Shown here one piece after another: positions 30,179 through 38,780 of a DNA stretch of 64,000 bases. This DNA is from Hymenobacter cyanobacteriorum. Its GTDB lineage: Bacteria > Bacteroidota > Bacteroidia > Cytophagales > Hymenobacteraceae. The notes beneath the pieces are model-generated. The model made no database searches. It was not told the origin of the DNA and saw only the letters and a program-made list of their open reading frames with translations. Where the stretch lies: the NCBI RefSeq assembly GCF_022631375.1, contig NZ_JALBGC010000002.1, positions 1 to 64,000 on the forward strand, in the 5' to 3' direction. Position numbers and translations under genes: made by a program. Position 1 is the stretch's first letter, and each line of letters begins with the position of its first letter.

Positions 30179-32182
30179 GTGCAACAGTTAGAATCCTCCC
30201 TCAAAACCGCCCTGCAAACCGCCGCTCAGGCTGTTTTTGGCGTTGAAATCCCCGCCGCCAGCCTCACGCTCCAGCCCACGCGCAAGGAGTTTGCCGGCAG
30301 CTTCACCCTCGTCACGTTCCCGCTCACCAAGGCGCTGGGCAAAGGCCCCGAGCAAATCGGCCAGGCCCTGGGCGAGTGGCTGAAAGCCCACGAGCCCCGC
30401 GTGAGCGGCTACAACGTGGTGAAAGGCTTCCTGAACCTCGAAATCGCCGATGCTGAGTGGCTGGCCGTGTTCAATCAGTTGCGCGCCCAGCCCGCCACCG
30501 CGCCCGTGGGCACCGACGGCGGCCCGCAAAACGTGGTGGTCGAATACTCCTCACCCAACACCAACAAGCCCCTGCACCTGGGCCACCTGCGCAACAATTT
30601 CCTGGGCTACTCGGTGGCCGAGATTCTGAAAGCCACCGGCGCCACCGTCACCAAAGCCAACCTGGTGAACGACCGCGGCATCCACATCTGCAAGTCGATG
30701 ATTGCCTACCAAGAAATAGGTAGAGGAGAAAAACCCTCTGCTACCTTAAAGGGCGACCATCTTGCTGGGAAGTATTACGTTTTCTTTGAGGTAGTTAATA
30801 AGTACCAGATAGGAGAAGTACGCTCAATTGTCGAAGGAATTCTGAAGTACATAGAGGAATACAAAAGTCAGAAATACACGATTGTTAGGCGTTTAATTAT
30901 TCTTCAAACAATTACTGAGTTAATTGATAACGTTGCGAAGGAAGAAAAGAAAGACATAGCATTTGCTAAGTTTCTGCCACAGCTTCTTAAGAGTCTTGGT
31001 AGAATCGCAGCTGATGATAAGGAATCGCCGTTGCGCTTTTTCTATAAGCGTCTAAGAAATTCATACAATGATTTATGGATTGTTAAAGCGCAGAAGATGT
31101 TGGTTAAGTGGGAGCAAGGTGATGAGAAAGTCTTGGCACTATGGCGTAAAATGAACGGCTGGGTGTACATGGGCTTCGACGAAACCTACAAGAACATCGG
31201 CGTCGATTTCGACCAATATTACTATGAGTCCGAAACCTATCTGCTGGGCAAGGAGCGGGTGGAAGAAGGTCTCGAAAAAGGGGTGTTCTTCAAGAAGGAA
31301 AACGGCTCCGTCTGGGTCGATTTGCAGGCCGAGGGCCTCGACGAAAAGCTCCTGCTCCGCGCCGACGGCACCAGCGTCTACATCACCCAGGACTTGGGCA
31401 CGGCCGAGCTGAAATACCAGGATTTCGGCTACGACAGCAGCATCTACGTCATCGCCGACGAGCAGAACTACCACATGCAGGTGCTGCAAGCCACGCTCCA
31501 GAAGCTGGGCAAGCCCTACGCCGACGCCATCCACCACCTCAGCTACGGCATGGTGGATTTGCCCTCCGGCAAGATGAAATCGCGCGAAGGCACCGTAGTC
31601 GATGCCGACGAACTGGTGCGCGACGTGGTGGCCGCCGCCAAAGCCGCCACCCTCGAAAAAGGCAAGACCGAAGGCCTCAGCGACGAAGAACTGGAAGAGC
31701 TGTACCACATGCTGGGCCTCGGCGCCCTGAAATACTACCTGCTGAAAGTGGACCCCAAGAAGCGCATGCTCTTCAACCCCGAAGAGTCCGTGAGCCTCGA
31801 AGGCCACACCGGCCCGTTCATCCAGTATTCGCATGCCCGCATCGCCGCCATCCGGCGCAAAGCCGCCGAGCTGGGCATTGATGAATCGGCTGATTGGAGC
31901 AGCATCACCAGCCTCGAAGGCACCGAGCGGGAGTTGGTGCAGGAGCTGGCCCGCTACGCCTCGGTAGTAGCCGAAGCCGCCCGCAACCTCTCGCCCGCCG
32001 TTATCGCGCAGTACGCTTACGATTTGGCGAAGGCTTACAATCGGTTCTACGCCGAGGTGTCGATTTTCCAGGAAACCGACGTGGCCAAGCGTAGCCTGCG
32101 GGTGGCGCTGTCGGCCCGCGTAGGCGAGCAGATTAAGCAGTCGCTGAAGCTACTGGGGATGCAGGTGCCCGAGCGCATGTAA
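30179..32182 (+). CDS. argS: Arginyl-tRNA synthetase with a low-GC in-frame block
   Basis: The 667-aa class I synthetase charges tRNA-Arg. It has the N-terminal Add1 domain, SSPNTNKPLHLGHLRNN (HIGH-type motif at 133-136), VNDRGIHICKSM, SREGTVVDADELV and the C-terminal DALR-type domain ending QVPERM. The family in this phylum is usually about 590-600 aa. Residues about 177-323 (30707-31147) are encoded by AT-rich DNA with codon use unlike either flank. Within it, about 100 residues between YYVFFEV and MLVKWEQGDEK replace a normally much shorter segment; they are Lys-, Ile- and Leu-rich and predicted helical. The frame is open throughout and all catalytic motifs are present. The start is GTG; no better start exists downstream. 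Confidence 0.9.
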   Translation: MQQLESSLKTALQTAAQAVFGVEIPAASLTLQPTRKEFAGSFTLVTFPLTKALGKGPEQIGQALGEWLKAHEPRVSGYNVVKGFLNLEIADAEWLAVFNQLRAQPATAPVGTDGGPQNVVVEYSSPNTNKPLHLGHLRNNFLGYSVAEILKATGATVTKANLVNDRGIHICKSMIAYQEIGRGEKPSATLKGDHLAGKYYVFFEVVNKYQIGEVRSIVEGILKYIEEYKSQKYTIVRRLIILQTITELIDNVAKEEKKDIAFAKFLPQLLKSLGRIAADDKESPLRFFYKRLRNSYNDLWIVKAQKMLVKWEQGDEKVLALWRKMNGWVYMGFDETYKNIGVDFDQYYYESETYLLGKERVEEGLEKGVFFKKENGSVWVDLQAEGLDEKLLLRADGTSVYITQDLGTAELKYQDFGYDSSIYVIADEQNYHMQVLQATLQKLGKPYADAIHHLSYGMVDLPSGKMKSREGTVVDADELVRDVVAAAKAATLEKGKTEGLSDEELEELYHMLGLGALKYYLLKVDPKKRMLFNPEESVSLEGHTGPFIQYSHARIAAIRRKAAELGIDESADWSSITSLEGTERELVQELARYASVVAEAARNLSPAVIAQYAYDLAKAYNRFYAEVSIFQETDVAKRSLRVALSARVGEQIKQSLKLLGMQVPERM

Positions 32183-32187
32183 TCCGT

Positions 32188-32304
32188 CAGAACGATTGTA
32201 GAGACGCGACACTTCGCGTCTCCTCGTTGCTGCTGTTGTTTCGCTTGCGAAGATTGAATCGTTCAACGAGGAGACGCGAAGTGTCGCGTCTCTACATCGT
32301 TCTA
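32188..32304. repeat. Palindromic repeat, family R3 (GTAGAGACGCGACACTTCGC type)
   Basis: Arms of about 40 bp: AGAACGATTGTAGAGACGCG... on the left (one extra T), and its complement ending CGTCTCTACATCGTTCT on the right. The arms include a smaller palindrome (ACACTTCGCG). It ends 3 bases before the LOG gene ATG and begins 5 bases after the argS stop. Confidence 0.92.
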
Positions 32305-32307
32305 TAA

Positions 32308-32889
32308 ATGAAAAGCATTGCCGTTTACTGCGGTTCCAGCGCCGGAACCAACCCGAATTATATCACCCAGGCGCAGGCTCTGGCCAAGGCTATGGTGGCC
32401 CAAAACCTCACGCTGGTGTACGGCGGCGGGCGCGTGGGCCTCATGGGCACCATCGCCGATGCCGTGCTGGCGGAAGGCGGCCAGGTAGTCGGCGTGATTC
32501 CCGATTTTCTGGATGCTAAGGAACTGGCCCACAAAGGCTGCACGGAGCTGCACGTCGTGAAATCCATGCACGAGCGCAAGCTCATGATGGCCGACCGCGC
32601 CGACGGCTTCATTGCCATGCCCGGCGGCTACGGCACCCTCGAAGAGCTATTTGAAGTGCTGACCTGGGGCCAGCTTGGGCTGCACCAAAAGCCCGTGGCC
32701 CTGCTCAACGTCGACGGCTACTACGACCTGCTTCTGCAATCCCTCGACCGCATGCGCGACGACCAGCTGCTGCGCGCCGAAAACCGCGCGCAACTCCTGC
32801 AATCGGCCAACCCAGTAGAGTTGTTGGCCCAGATGGCGGCTTATAAGCCGGTGCAACTGGAGAAGTGGCTCACGCCTCCGACTACCTGA
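32308..32889 (+). CDS. LOG family nucleotide phosphoribohydrolase
   Basis: The 193-aa Rossmann protein has the LOG signature PGGYGTLEE at 105-113 and the preceding MHERK at 87-91, with YGGGRVGLMG at 38-47. LOG enzymes split cytokinin riboside or other nucleoside monophosphates to free base and ribose 5-phosphate; older names are 'lysine decarboxylase-like' and TIGR00730. In a bacterium the natural substrate may be AMP or a modified nucleotide. The ATG sits 3 bases after a large palindrome, which must be part of its leader or promoter. Confidence 0.88.
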   Translation: MKSIAVYCGSSAGTNPNYITQAQALAKAMVAQNLTLVYGGGRVGLMGTIADAVLAEGGQVVGVIPDFLDAKELAHKGCTELHVVKSMHERKLMMADRADGFIAMPGGYGTLEELFEVLTWGQLGLHQKPVALLNVDGYYDLLLQSLDRMRDDQLLRAENRAQLLQSANPVELLAQMAAYKPVQLEKWLTPPTT

Positions 32890-32890
32890 T

Positions 32891-32954
32891 GTAGCGTGGA
32901 CTTTTAGTCCGCGAAGCTGACGATACGAATTCGCGGACTAAAAGTCCGCGCTAC
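32891..32954. repeat. Palindromic repeat, family R2 (GTAGCGCGGACTTTTAGTCC type)
   Basis: Near-perfect 25-bp arms: GTAGCGTGGACTTTTAGTCC... and TTCGCGGACTAAAAGTCCGC...CTAC, with one mismatch. Each arm contains an inner GGACTNNNAGTCC palindrome. Related copies at 55742 and 56302. It lies between the LOG and glutathione peroxidase genes. Confidence 0.9.
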
Positions 32955-33009
32955 TGCCCGAAACCCTGCTGGCCTCCTTCTGGTTGGGTACCGAACCGTT
33001 TCCCATCCC

Positions 33010-33600
33010 ATGAACAAGTCTTTTCTCCTCACGCTGGCCACTGCCGCTTCGGCCGTGGTTTTCATCGCCGCCAAGCCGGCCAATTCCCTCGCCATGACTG
33101 AAACTGCCGCCCCCATCGCCGCGCCCACATCCGTCTACGATTTCACCGTGAAATCCATCGACGGCAAGGATGTGAAACTGAGCCAGTACAAGGGCAAGAA
33201 ATTGCTGATTGTGAACACCGCATCAGAATGCGGCTACACCCCGCAGTACAAGGAGCTGGAGCAGCTCTACAAGCAGCACGGCGATAAAGTGACGGTACTG
33301 GGCTTCCCGGCCAACAACTTCGGCGGGCAGGAGCCGGGCACCGAAGCCCAGATTGCCACCTTCTGCGAGAAGAACTACGGCGTGACGTTTCCGCTCTTCA
33401 GCAAGGTGTCGGTGAAGGGTGTGGATATGGCCCCGCTATATAAATACCTGTCGGACCGCAGCCAGAACGGCGCGGTAGGAGAGGCTCCGACCTGGAATTT
33501 CTGCAAGTACCTGGTTGATGAGAAAGGCCACGTGGTGAAGTTCTACCCCTCGAAAGTGACGCCCCTGAGCCCCGAGCTGCTGGCGGATATTGCCAAGTAA
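33010..33600 (+). CDS. Exported glutathione peroxidase
   Basis: A 196-aa thiol peroxidase that reduces hydroperoxides. The active site is IVNTASECGYTPQY with Cys74 in place of selenocysteine, FPANNFGGQEPG (Gln107) and PTWNFCKYLVD (Trp). It resembles BsaA-type enzymes, which use thioredoxin rather than glutathione. An N-terminal hydrophobic stretch (FLLTLATAASAVVFIAAKPA) looks like a signal peptide, so it probably acts in the periplasm. The start is the ATG at 33010. Confidence 0.88.
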   Translation: MNKSFLLTLATAASAVVFIAAKPANSLAMTETAAPIAAPTSVYDFTVKSIDGKDVKLSQYKGKKLLIVNTASECGYTPQYKELEQLYKQHGDKVTVLGFPANNFGGQEPGTEAQIATFCEKNYGVTFPLFSKVSVKGVDMAPLYKYLSDRSQNGAVGEAPTWNFCKYLVDEKGHVVKFYPSKVTPLSPELLADIAK

Positions 33601-33625
33601 CTCCGGCCGTTTTCGGCTATCCTGA

Positions 33626-33727
33626 ACGTCATGCTGAGCGCAGTCGAAGCATCTCTACCGCAGTAGTAATCTCCATCAATTGGATTAGTTGCGCGGTAGA
33701 GATGCTTCGGCTGCGCTCAGCATGACG
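33626..33727. repeat. Palindromic repeat, family R1 (CATGCTGAGC type)
   Basis: Arms start ACGTCATGCTGAGCGCAGTC and continue with GAAGCATCTCTACCGC; the right arm is the near-perfect complement (CAGCCGAAGC for CAGTCGAAGC). Between them is an AT-rich centre. It lies upstream of menA. Confidence 0.9.
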
Positions 33728-33772
33728 TGCTTTTGTTTTCCTTGCGGTCGACCACCGCTTACCCCTTTGCCC

Positions 33773-34669
33773 ATGTCGCCCTGGATTTCCGCTTTCCGCC
33801 CTCGCACGCTGCCGCTAGCTCTGGCCAGCATTCTCACTGGCGCATTCCTCGCCGCCGCGGCCGGCCAGTTTAACGGTTTGGTAGTAGCGCTGGCAGCCCT
33901 AACCACCATCCTGCTCCAAATTCTCAGCAACCTCGCCAACGACTACGGCGACTCGCAAAACGGCGCCGACAGCGTGCACCGCGAAGGCCCGCAGCGCGCC
34001 GTGCAGAGCGGCGCCATCACGCCCGCCCAGATGAAGCGCGGCATGTGGATTTGCGGCCTGCTGGCGCTGGGCAGTGGCTTGGCATTGCTGTGGGTGGCGC
34101 TGGGCGCGGCCGGGCTGGGGCTGTTTCTGGCGTTTCTGGCGCTGGGGCTAGCGGCCATCTGGGCGGCGGTGAACTACACGGCCGGCTCGAACCCCTACGG
34201 CTACGCGGGCTTTGGCGACATTTCGGTGTTCCTGTTTTTCGGCATTGTGGGCGTGTGCGGTACGTATTTTTTGCAGACGCGCACGCTGCCGCTGCCAGTG
34301 CTGCTGCCGGCCGCCGCGCTCGGCTGCTTTGCCACGGCGGTGCTGAACGTGAACAACATCCGCGACATCAATTCTGATGTGCTGGCGGGAAAAATCACCA
34401 TCCCGGTGCGGCTGGGGCCGATTCATGCGCGGCGCTACCACTGGCTGCTGCTGGTGCTGGGCGTGGGCTGCGCCACGGTGTTTGTGGCGCTCACCTACCA
34501 TTCGCCCTGGCAGTGGCTGTTTGCGCTGGCTACGCCGTTGTTCGTGTTCAATGCCCTGCAGGTGTGGCAGCGCAAAGAATCGATGCAGATTGACCCGCTG
34601 CTGAAGCAGATGGCCCTGAGCACGCTGGTATTTACGGTGCTGTTTGGAGTAGGGCAGGTGCTGGGGTAA
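33773..34669 (+). CDS. menA: 1,4-dihydroxy-2-naphthoate polyprenyltransferase
   Basis: The 298-aa UbiA-type membrane enzyme joins a polyprenyl diphosphate to 1,4-dihydroxy-2-naphthoate for menaquinone. Two aspartate-rich motifs are visible: NLANDYGDSQNGAD near residues 49-62 and NVNNIRDINSDVLAGK near 196-211, with about eight to nine membrane helices. The GTG/ATG upstream would run into the palindrome, so MSPWISAFRPRTLPLALASI is taken as the start. Menaquinone is the usual respiratory quinone of this phylum. Confidence 0.92.
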   Translation: MSPWISAFRPRTLPLALASILTGAFLAAAAGQFNGLVVALAALTTILLQILSNLANDYGDSQNGADSVHREGPQRAVQSGAITPAQMKRGMWICGLLALGSGLALLWVALGAAGLGLFLAFLALGLAAIWAAVNYTAGSNPYGYAGFGDISVFLFFGIVGVCGTYFLQTRTLPLPVLLPAAALGCFATAVLNVNNIRDINSDVLAGKITIPVRLGPIHARRYHWLLLVLGVGCATVFVALTYHSPWQWLFALATPLFVFNALQVWQRKESMQIDPLLKQMALSTLVFTVLFGVGQVLG

Positions 34670-34681
34670 AATCAGCAACCG

Positions 34682-34689
34682 TATTTTTG
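34682..34689 (+). promoter_or_regulatory. -7 box of kptA
   Basis: TATTTTTG, exact TAnnTTTG, in the 23-bp gap between the menA stop and the kptA ATG at 34693. Only 3 bases separate it from the ATG, so the transcript would be leaderless. Confidence 0.5.
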
Positions 34690-34692
34690 GGC

Positions 34693-35253
34693 ATGCTTTC
34701 CGAAAAAGAAACGACCCGCCGCAGCAAGCTGCTGAGCCTTGTGTTGCGCCACGAGCCCGCCCACATCGGCATCAGCCTCGATGAGCAGGGCTGGGTCGAC
34801 GTGCCAACCTTGCTGGCACAGCTGGCCAAGCACCAGCAGCCGCTGACGTTCGAGGAGCTCGACTACATTGTGGACACGAATGCCAAGCAGCGCTTTCGCT
34901 TCAACGACGACCGTAGCCGCATTCGCGCCAGCCAGGGCCATTCGGTAGACGTGGAACTGGGCTACACGCCCGTAGCGCCGCCCGAAGTGCTGTACCACGG
35001 CACCGCCATCCAGCACAAGGAAAATATTCTGCGCGATGGCCTGCGGAAGATGGCCCGCCACCACGTGCACCTAAGTGCCGACGTGGCTACGGCCCGCACA
35101 GTGGGCCAGCGGCACGGCCGGCTGGTGGTATTTGCGGTAGCGGCCGGGGCGATGCACCGGGCCGGCCATTCGTTCTTCCAGGCCGACAATGGTGTGTGGC
35201 TGACGGATGAGGTGCCGGCCGCGCACCTGCAACTGCTGGCCGACGCCGGCTAG
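34693..35253 (+). CDS. kptA: RNA 2'-phosphotransferase (Tpt1/KptA)
   Basis: The 186-aa enzyme removes a 2'-phosphate from RNA, passing it to NAD+ to give ADP-ribose 1'',2''-cyclic phosphate; in yeast it finishes tRNA splicing. The catalytic tetrad seen in the Runella homologue aligns here as Arg19-His20 (SLVLRHEPAHIGI), Arg78 (SRIRASQGHS) and Arg122 (KMARHHVHLS). LYHGT and HGRLVVFAV belong to the NAD-binding lobe. No tRNA ligase (Trl1/Rnl-type) is near. ATG at 34693 is chosen over a TTG two codons upstream that lies in the -7 box. Confidence 0.9.
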   Translation: MLSEKETTRRSKLLSLVLRHEPAHIGISLDEQGWVDVPTLLAQLAKHQQPLTFEELDYIVDTNAKQRFRFNDDRSRIRASQGHSVDVELGYTPVAPPEVLYHGTAIQHKENILRDGLRKMARHHVHLSADVATARTVGQRHGRLVVFAVAAGAMHRAGHSFFQADNGVWLTDEVPAAHLQLLADAG

Positions 35254-35346
35254 CCGTGTGCAATACGGCCCGGGCGCGCATCGTTGGGGAAATATAGGGT
35301 TATTCACCTTTCCCCGGTGGCGGCTCCGGTTCAGCGCCGCGCTTCG

Positions 35347-36870
35347 ATGAGGTACAGCAGTTTCTTATGCGCCTTCCTGATACTGGGGGCCAGCGCCTGT
35401 GGCGCCCAGCCAAGCCAGCCCGTAGCGGTAGCCAGCCGGGGCGAATTCGGGCCCACCCCCAATGGACTGGTGTACTCGCCCCAAACCATGGGCCAGCTGC
35501 GCCACATCGTCGACTCGCTCAACCTCCGGCACAAAGTGTGCGAGCTGCGCCGCGCCTACCGCAGCTACGAGCAGGGGCAGGGCTGTTACGTTTCGCTGGA
35601 AAAAGGCGACCTCAAGCAAGCCCAGCTGGCACTGGAGCAAGGCATTGCGCCCGAGGCTTTTCTGGCGCGATTCCCGGCTGCAGAAGTAGAAAAAGACCTG
35701 CTGGTAATCAGCTACCAAGAAAACGAGGAAGACGAGGGTAAAAAATCGGTTACGACGGTCTACCGCAGCATTCCTTTCAACGAGCGGGGCAAATTCATAC
35801 TGCAGGTGGCCGGCAAGGTGCCCCCGCCGACGCCGGGCCATTGGGTGGTGCAGCACGAAGCCAAGACGTCGTATTCGGATGCGTCGCTGCAGGCTTTTTA
35901 TTTCCCTAGTCGCCTCACGCGAGCCCCCTTGCCCGCTCAGTATGCCAATCTGGTGCAGTACGCCGATTGCCTGATTGACACCACGACGCAGATTTATTTT
36001 GAATCGGCCCGGCGCACGGGCATGCGGTACCGGCCGGCCGCTCCCCGGGCCGAAACCGCGTTTATGAGCTACGTGCACCAGCAAACCCAGCGGCCGGAGC
36101 TGGAATCGAGCTGGAAAAAGAGCGACGAGGAACAACAGGCCCTGTGGCACGCCTACCAAACCTGGGACTCGCTGCGGCTGGGCAAAGTAGACCAGCTAGC
36201 TCAAACGCCGAAGTTCCGCGAACTCCTGGCCCGGGCCGTCACCAATGCCAGCACCGTTGGAGCCACGGATGATGAATTTGAAGAATACGTAGCCCGTTAC
36301 TACTCCCCCCAAAAATCCCTGGAATTCAAGCGCAGCCGCATTGTAGTGGGCGGCTGCAGCCAGGACGACAGCCCCCGTCGCCACGCCCTAAACATTGCCC
36401 GGCTCTCGGCCGAAACCGTGCATTGGGAAACGTTTCTGCGCGCCCACCTCGACATTATGAATGACCGGTTCGAGCGCATGTCGGATGGCAGCTACGCCTA
36501 CGCTGCCCGCAAAACCTACCTCCGCGAGCTGGAAGAGCTCGACATCAACGTGCCCGACCTTATGCTCGGCATCAGCCTGCGCATCGACAATGCCAGCCAC
36601 AACCACTACTTCGGCAGCCTGGGCCGCCTGGGCCGCGCGCTGGCCGAAACCCGCCAGCCGCGCGAGCTGGAGCAGCGCCTGCTCGGCATCGTGGCCGACC
36701 CCAGCCTCGATACCTATAATCGCGTGCTGGCTTACTACCTCTTTCTGAATTACACTTCCAACCTGGAAGACAAAAAGCTCCAACAGCAGAACATCACCAG
36801 GCTCAATGCGGCCGTTCAGCAACTGCCTCCGTACCTGGTAGCTCGGGCCACGGTGAAGGACGAGAAATAA
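35347..36870 (+). CDS. Large lipoprotein of unknown function
   Basis: The 507-aa product has a lipoprotein signal (MRYSSFLCAFLILGASAC, Cys18) followed by GAQPSQPVAV. The body is predicted mostly helical after residue 230, with sections such as SYVHQQTQRPELESSWKKSD, FEEYVARYYSPQK and HLDIMNDRFERMSDGSYAYA. An N-terminal part has VYRSIPFNERGKFILQVAGK, probably a beta domain. No family is recognised. It converges with the DEAD-box helicase gene across a shared terminator. Confidence 0.7.
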   Translation: MRYSSFLCAFLILGASACGAQPSQPVAVASRGEFGPTPNGLVYSPQTMGQLRHIVDSLNLRHKVCELRRAYRSYEQGQGCYVSLEKGDLKQAQLALEQGIAPEAFLARFPAAEVEKDLLVISYQENEEDEGKKSVTTVYRSIPFNERGKFILQVAGKVPPPTPGHWVVQHEAKTSYSDASLQAFYFPSRLTRAPLPAQYANLVQYADCLIDTTTQIYFESARRTGMRYRPAAPRAETAFMSYVHQQTQRPELESSWKKSDEEQQALWHAYQTWDSLRLGKVDQLAQTPKFRELLARAVTNASTVGATDDEFEEYVARYYSPQKSLEFKRSRIVVGGCSQDDSPRRHALNIARLSAETVHWETFLRAHLDIMNDRFERMSDGSYAYAARKTYLRELEELDINVPDLMLGISLRIDNASHNHYFGSLGRLGRALAETRQPRELEQRLLGIVADPSLDTYNRVLAYYLFLNYTSNLEDKKLQQQNITRLNAAVQQLPPYLVARATVKDEK

Positions 36871-36918
36871 CCCTACGAAAAAGCCCCGCCGTGATAACGG
36901 CGGGGCTTTTTCGTAGGG
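36871..36918. terminator. Bidirectional terminator
   Basis: Perfect 20-bp arms (CCCTACGAAAAAGCCCCGCC and complement) around GTGATAAC, with A-run and T-run on both strands. It separates the convergent lipoprotein and helicase genes. Confidence 0.92.
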
Positions 36919-36926
36919 TTCAATCC

Positions 36927-38648
36927 CTATTCGGCAGCAGGGGCTGCCGGGGCACTGGCAGCTCCACCGCCTTCGGGCCGGGGGCCGCGCTTGCGGTTGC
37001 GGCCGCCACGGCTACGGCGGCGTTCGCCATCGGCACGCGCCTCGCGGGTTTCACCTTCCGGCCGCGGTTCGCGGGGCGGGCGGGCTTCGCCGTCAGCACG
37101 CGGCTCACGGGGGGGACGAGCTTCGCCTTCCGGGCGCGGGGCGCGGGGCTCACGAGGTGGGCGGGCCTCGCCTTCGGGGCGCGGGGCGCGCTCGGGGCGG
37201 GGGCCACGGTCGCGGCGCTCTTCGCCTTCGGGGCGGGGCGGGCGCTGGTAGGGCACGGCCGGGGCGATGCCGGCATCGAGGGCGGCCAAGGCATTTTTGG
37301 CGGCGGCGAGGCGCTCCAAGTGCTTGGGGTCTTTGGGGTCGGGGGCGTCGCGGCGAGGCTTGCCGCCGTCGCGGCCACCATCGCGGCCGCCACCTTCGCG
37401 GCGGGGGCCCCGGTCGCGGCCGCCGCCGCTGCCGCCGCTACGGCCACCGCGCTCGGGGCGGCCGCCGATTTTACCGCCCAGGCCGGCGAAGCGCTTGGGG
37501 TCGAACTCGGGGGCCGGGCCGAGGCCCAGCTCCTCGGTGATGTTCTTCTTTTCGAGGTCGCGCTCGATGAGCTTCTCAATCTTCAGCACCCGGTCCTGGT
37601 CCTGGTCCGAGATGAAGGTGATGGCGGTGCCTTTGGTAGCGGCGCGGGCGGTGCGGCCAATGCGGTGCACGTAGTCTTCGGCGGCGCGGGGAATGTCGTA
37701 GTTCACCACGTGGCTCAGCGAGTCGATGTCGATGCCACGGCTCAGCACATCAGTAGCCACCAGAATGGGAAACTGCTTGTTTTTGAAGGCGCGCATGATT
37801 TCCTCACGCTCTTCCTGGGTGCGGTCGGAGCTGATGCCGCGGGCCTCGATGCCGAGCTTGTTCACGGCCTTCACGATGCCGCCCACGGCCGCTTTCTGGC
37901 TGGTGAAAAGCACCATGCTCTGTACATCCTGCGTTTTGATGATGTGCTCGAGGATGTAGATTTTCTGGCGGTCGAAGGCCATGTACATCTGCTGGTCGAT
38001 ACCGGCGGCAGGCTTCGACACAGCCAGGCGGATTTCGTCGGGCTGGTTGAGAATCTGCTGCGAAAAGTCGCGGATTTTGCTGGGCATGGTAGCCGAGAAC
38101 AGCAGCGTCTGGCGCTCCTTTGGCAGCTGGCGCACGATGTTGAAGATGTCATCGCTAAAGCCCATGTCCATCATCTTGTCGGCCTCGTCCAGCACCAGAT
38201 ACTTAATCTGGTCGAACTTCACGTAGCCCATTTGCAGGTGGGCAATGAGGCGGCCGGGCGTGGCGATGATGATATCGGCCCCGCTGGTGAGGGCGCGTTT
38301 CTGCTGCTCCCAGTTCTCGGATTTGCCACCGCCGTAGATGGCGATGGAGCTGGCTTCCACGTAGTAGCCGAAGCCCATCACCTGCTCGTCAATCTGGGTA
38401 GCCAGCTCGCGGGTGGGCACCAGAATGAGGGTGGTGGTGTGGCCGTGCTTGGCGTGCGAAATCTTGTCGAGCAGCGGCAGCAGGTAGGCGGCGGTTTTGC
38501 CGGTACCGGTCTGGGCGCAGGCGATGAGGTCTTTGCCTTCGAGGATTTTGGGGATGGCCTGCTCCTGAATGGGGGTGGCCTGCTGGTAGTTCATGGCGTC
38601 GATGCCAGAGAGCAGGTCGTCGTGGAGGTTGAATTCGTGAAACGTCAA
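36927..38648 (-). CDS. rhlE: DEAD-box RNA helicase with long RG/RP-rich tail
   Basis: The 573-aa protein unwinds RNA duplexes in an ATP-dependent way, probably in cold adaptation and rRNA or mRNA handling. Motifs: TPIQEQAIP, AQTGTGKT at 45-52, PTRELATQ, DEAD at 154-157, SAT at 185-187, and HRIGRTAR at 328-335. From about residue 395 the tail is rich in Arg, Gly, Pro and Glu, first RG-rich (GGRSGGSGGGRDRG), then a tandem RPEGEARPPREPRA series at about 470-545. Such disordered tails bind RNA and may support condensates. The start TTG at 38648 (MTFHEFNLHD) is preferred because no ATG precedes TPIQ at a suitable distance. A strong opposite-strand ORF is a shadow of this GC-rich repeat tail. Confidence 0.9.
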   Translation of the reverse strand: MTFHEFNLHDDLLSGIDAMNYQQATPIQEQAIPKILEGKDLIACAQTGTGKTAAYLLPLLDKISHAKHGHTTTLILVPTRELATQIDEQVMGFGYYVEASSIAIYGGGKSENWEQQKRALTSGADIIIATPGRLIAHLQMGYVKFDQIKYLVLDEADKMMDMGFSDDIFNIVRQLPKERQTLLFSATMPSKIRDFSQQILNQPDEIRLAVSKPAAGIDQQMYMAFDRQKIYILEHIIKTQDVQSMVLFTSQKAAVGGIVKAVNKLGIEARGISSDRTQEEREEIMRAFKNKQFPILVATDVLSRGIDIDSLSHVVNYDIPRAAEDYVHRIGRTARAATKGTAITFISDQDQDRVLKIEKLIERDLEKKNITEELGLGPAPEFDPKRFAGLGGKIGGRPERGGRSGGSGGGRDRGPRREGGGRDGGRDGGKPRRDAPDPKDPKHLERLAAAKNALAALDAGIAPAVPYQRPPRPEGEERRDRGPRPERAPRPEGEARPPREPRAPRPEGEARPPREPRADGEARPPREPRPEGETREARADGERRRSRGGRNRKRGPRPEGGGAASAPAAPAAE

Positions 38649-38780
38649 GGTTCAGCTGATTGAAATGGGTAAAAGGCTGACCGTGATGCCTGGGCCAGCA
38701 AACCGCTTGATTTGGGGTAAAGATACGCCGGGCAGCGGGTGTTGCGCGGTGGTGGATTGGTGGGTGGGCGGATTGAAAAA

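Noticed and set aside
30707..31147. Intein or homing endonuclease in argS
   Set aside because: No intein splice residues or LAGLIDADG/HNH motif, and the edges are conserved argS sequence; replacement by recombination fits better.
36891..38663. Long plus-strand open frame opposite the DEAD-box helicase (590 aa)
   Set aside because: It mirrors the GC-rich helicase gene, gives alanine/glycine runs, and has no recognisable domain; a shadow frame.
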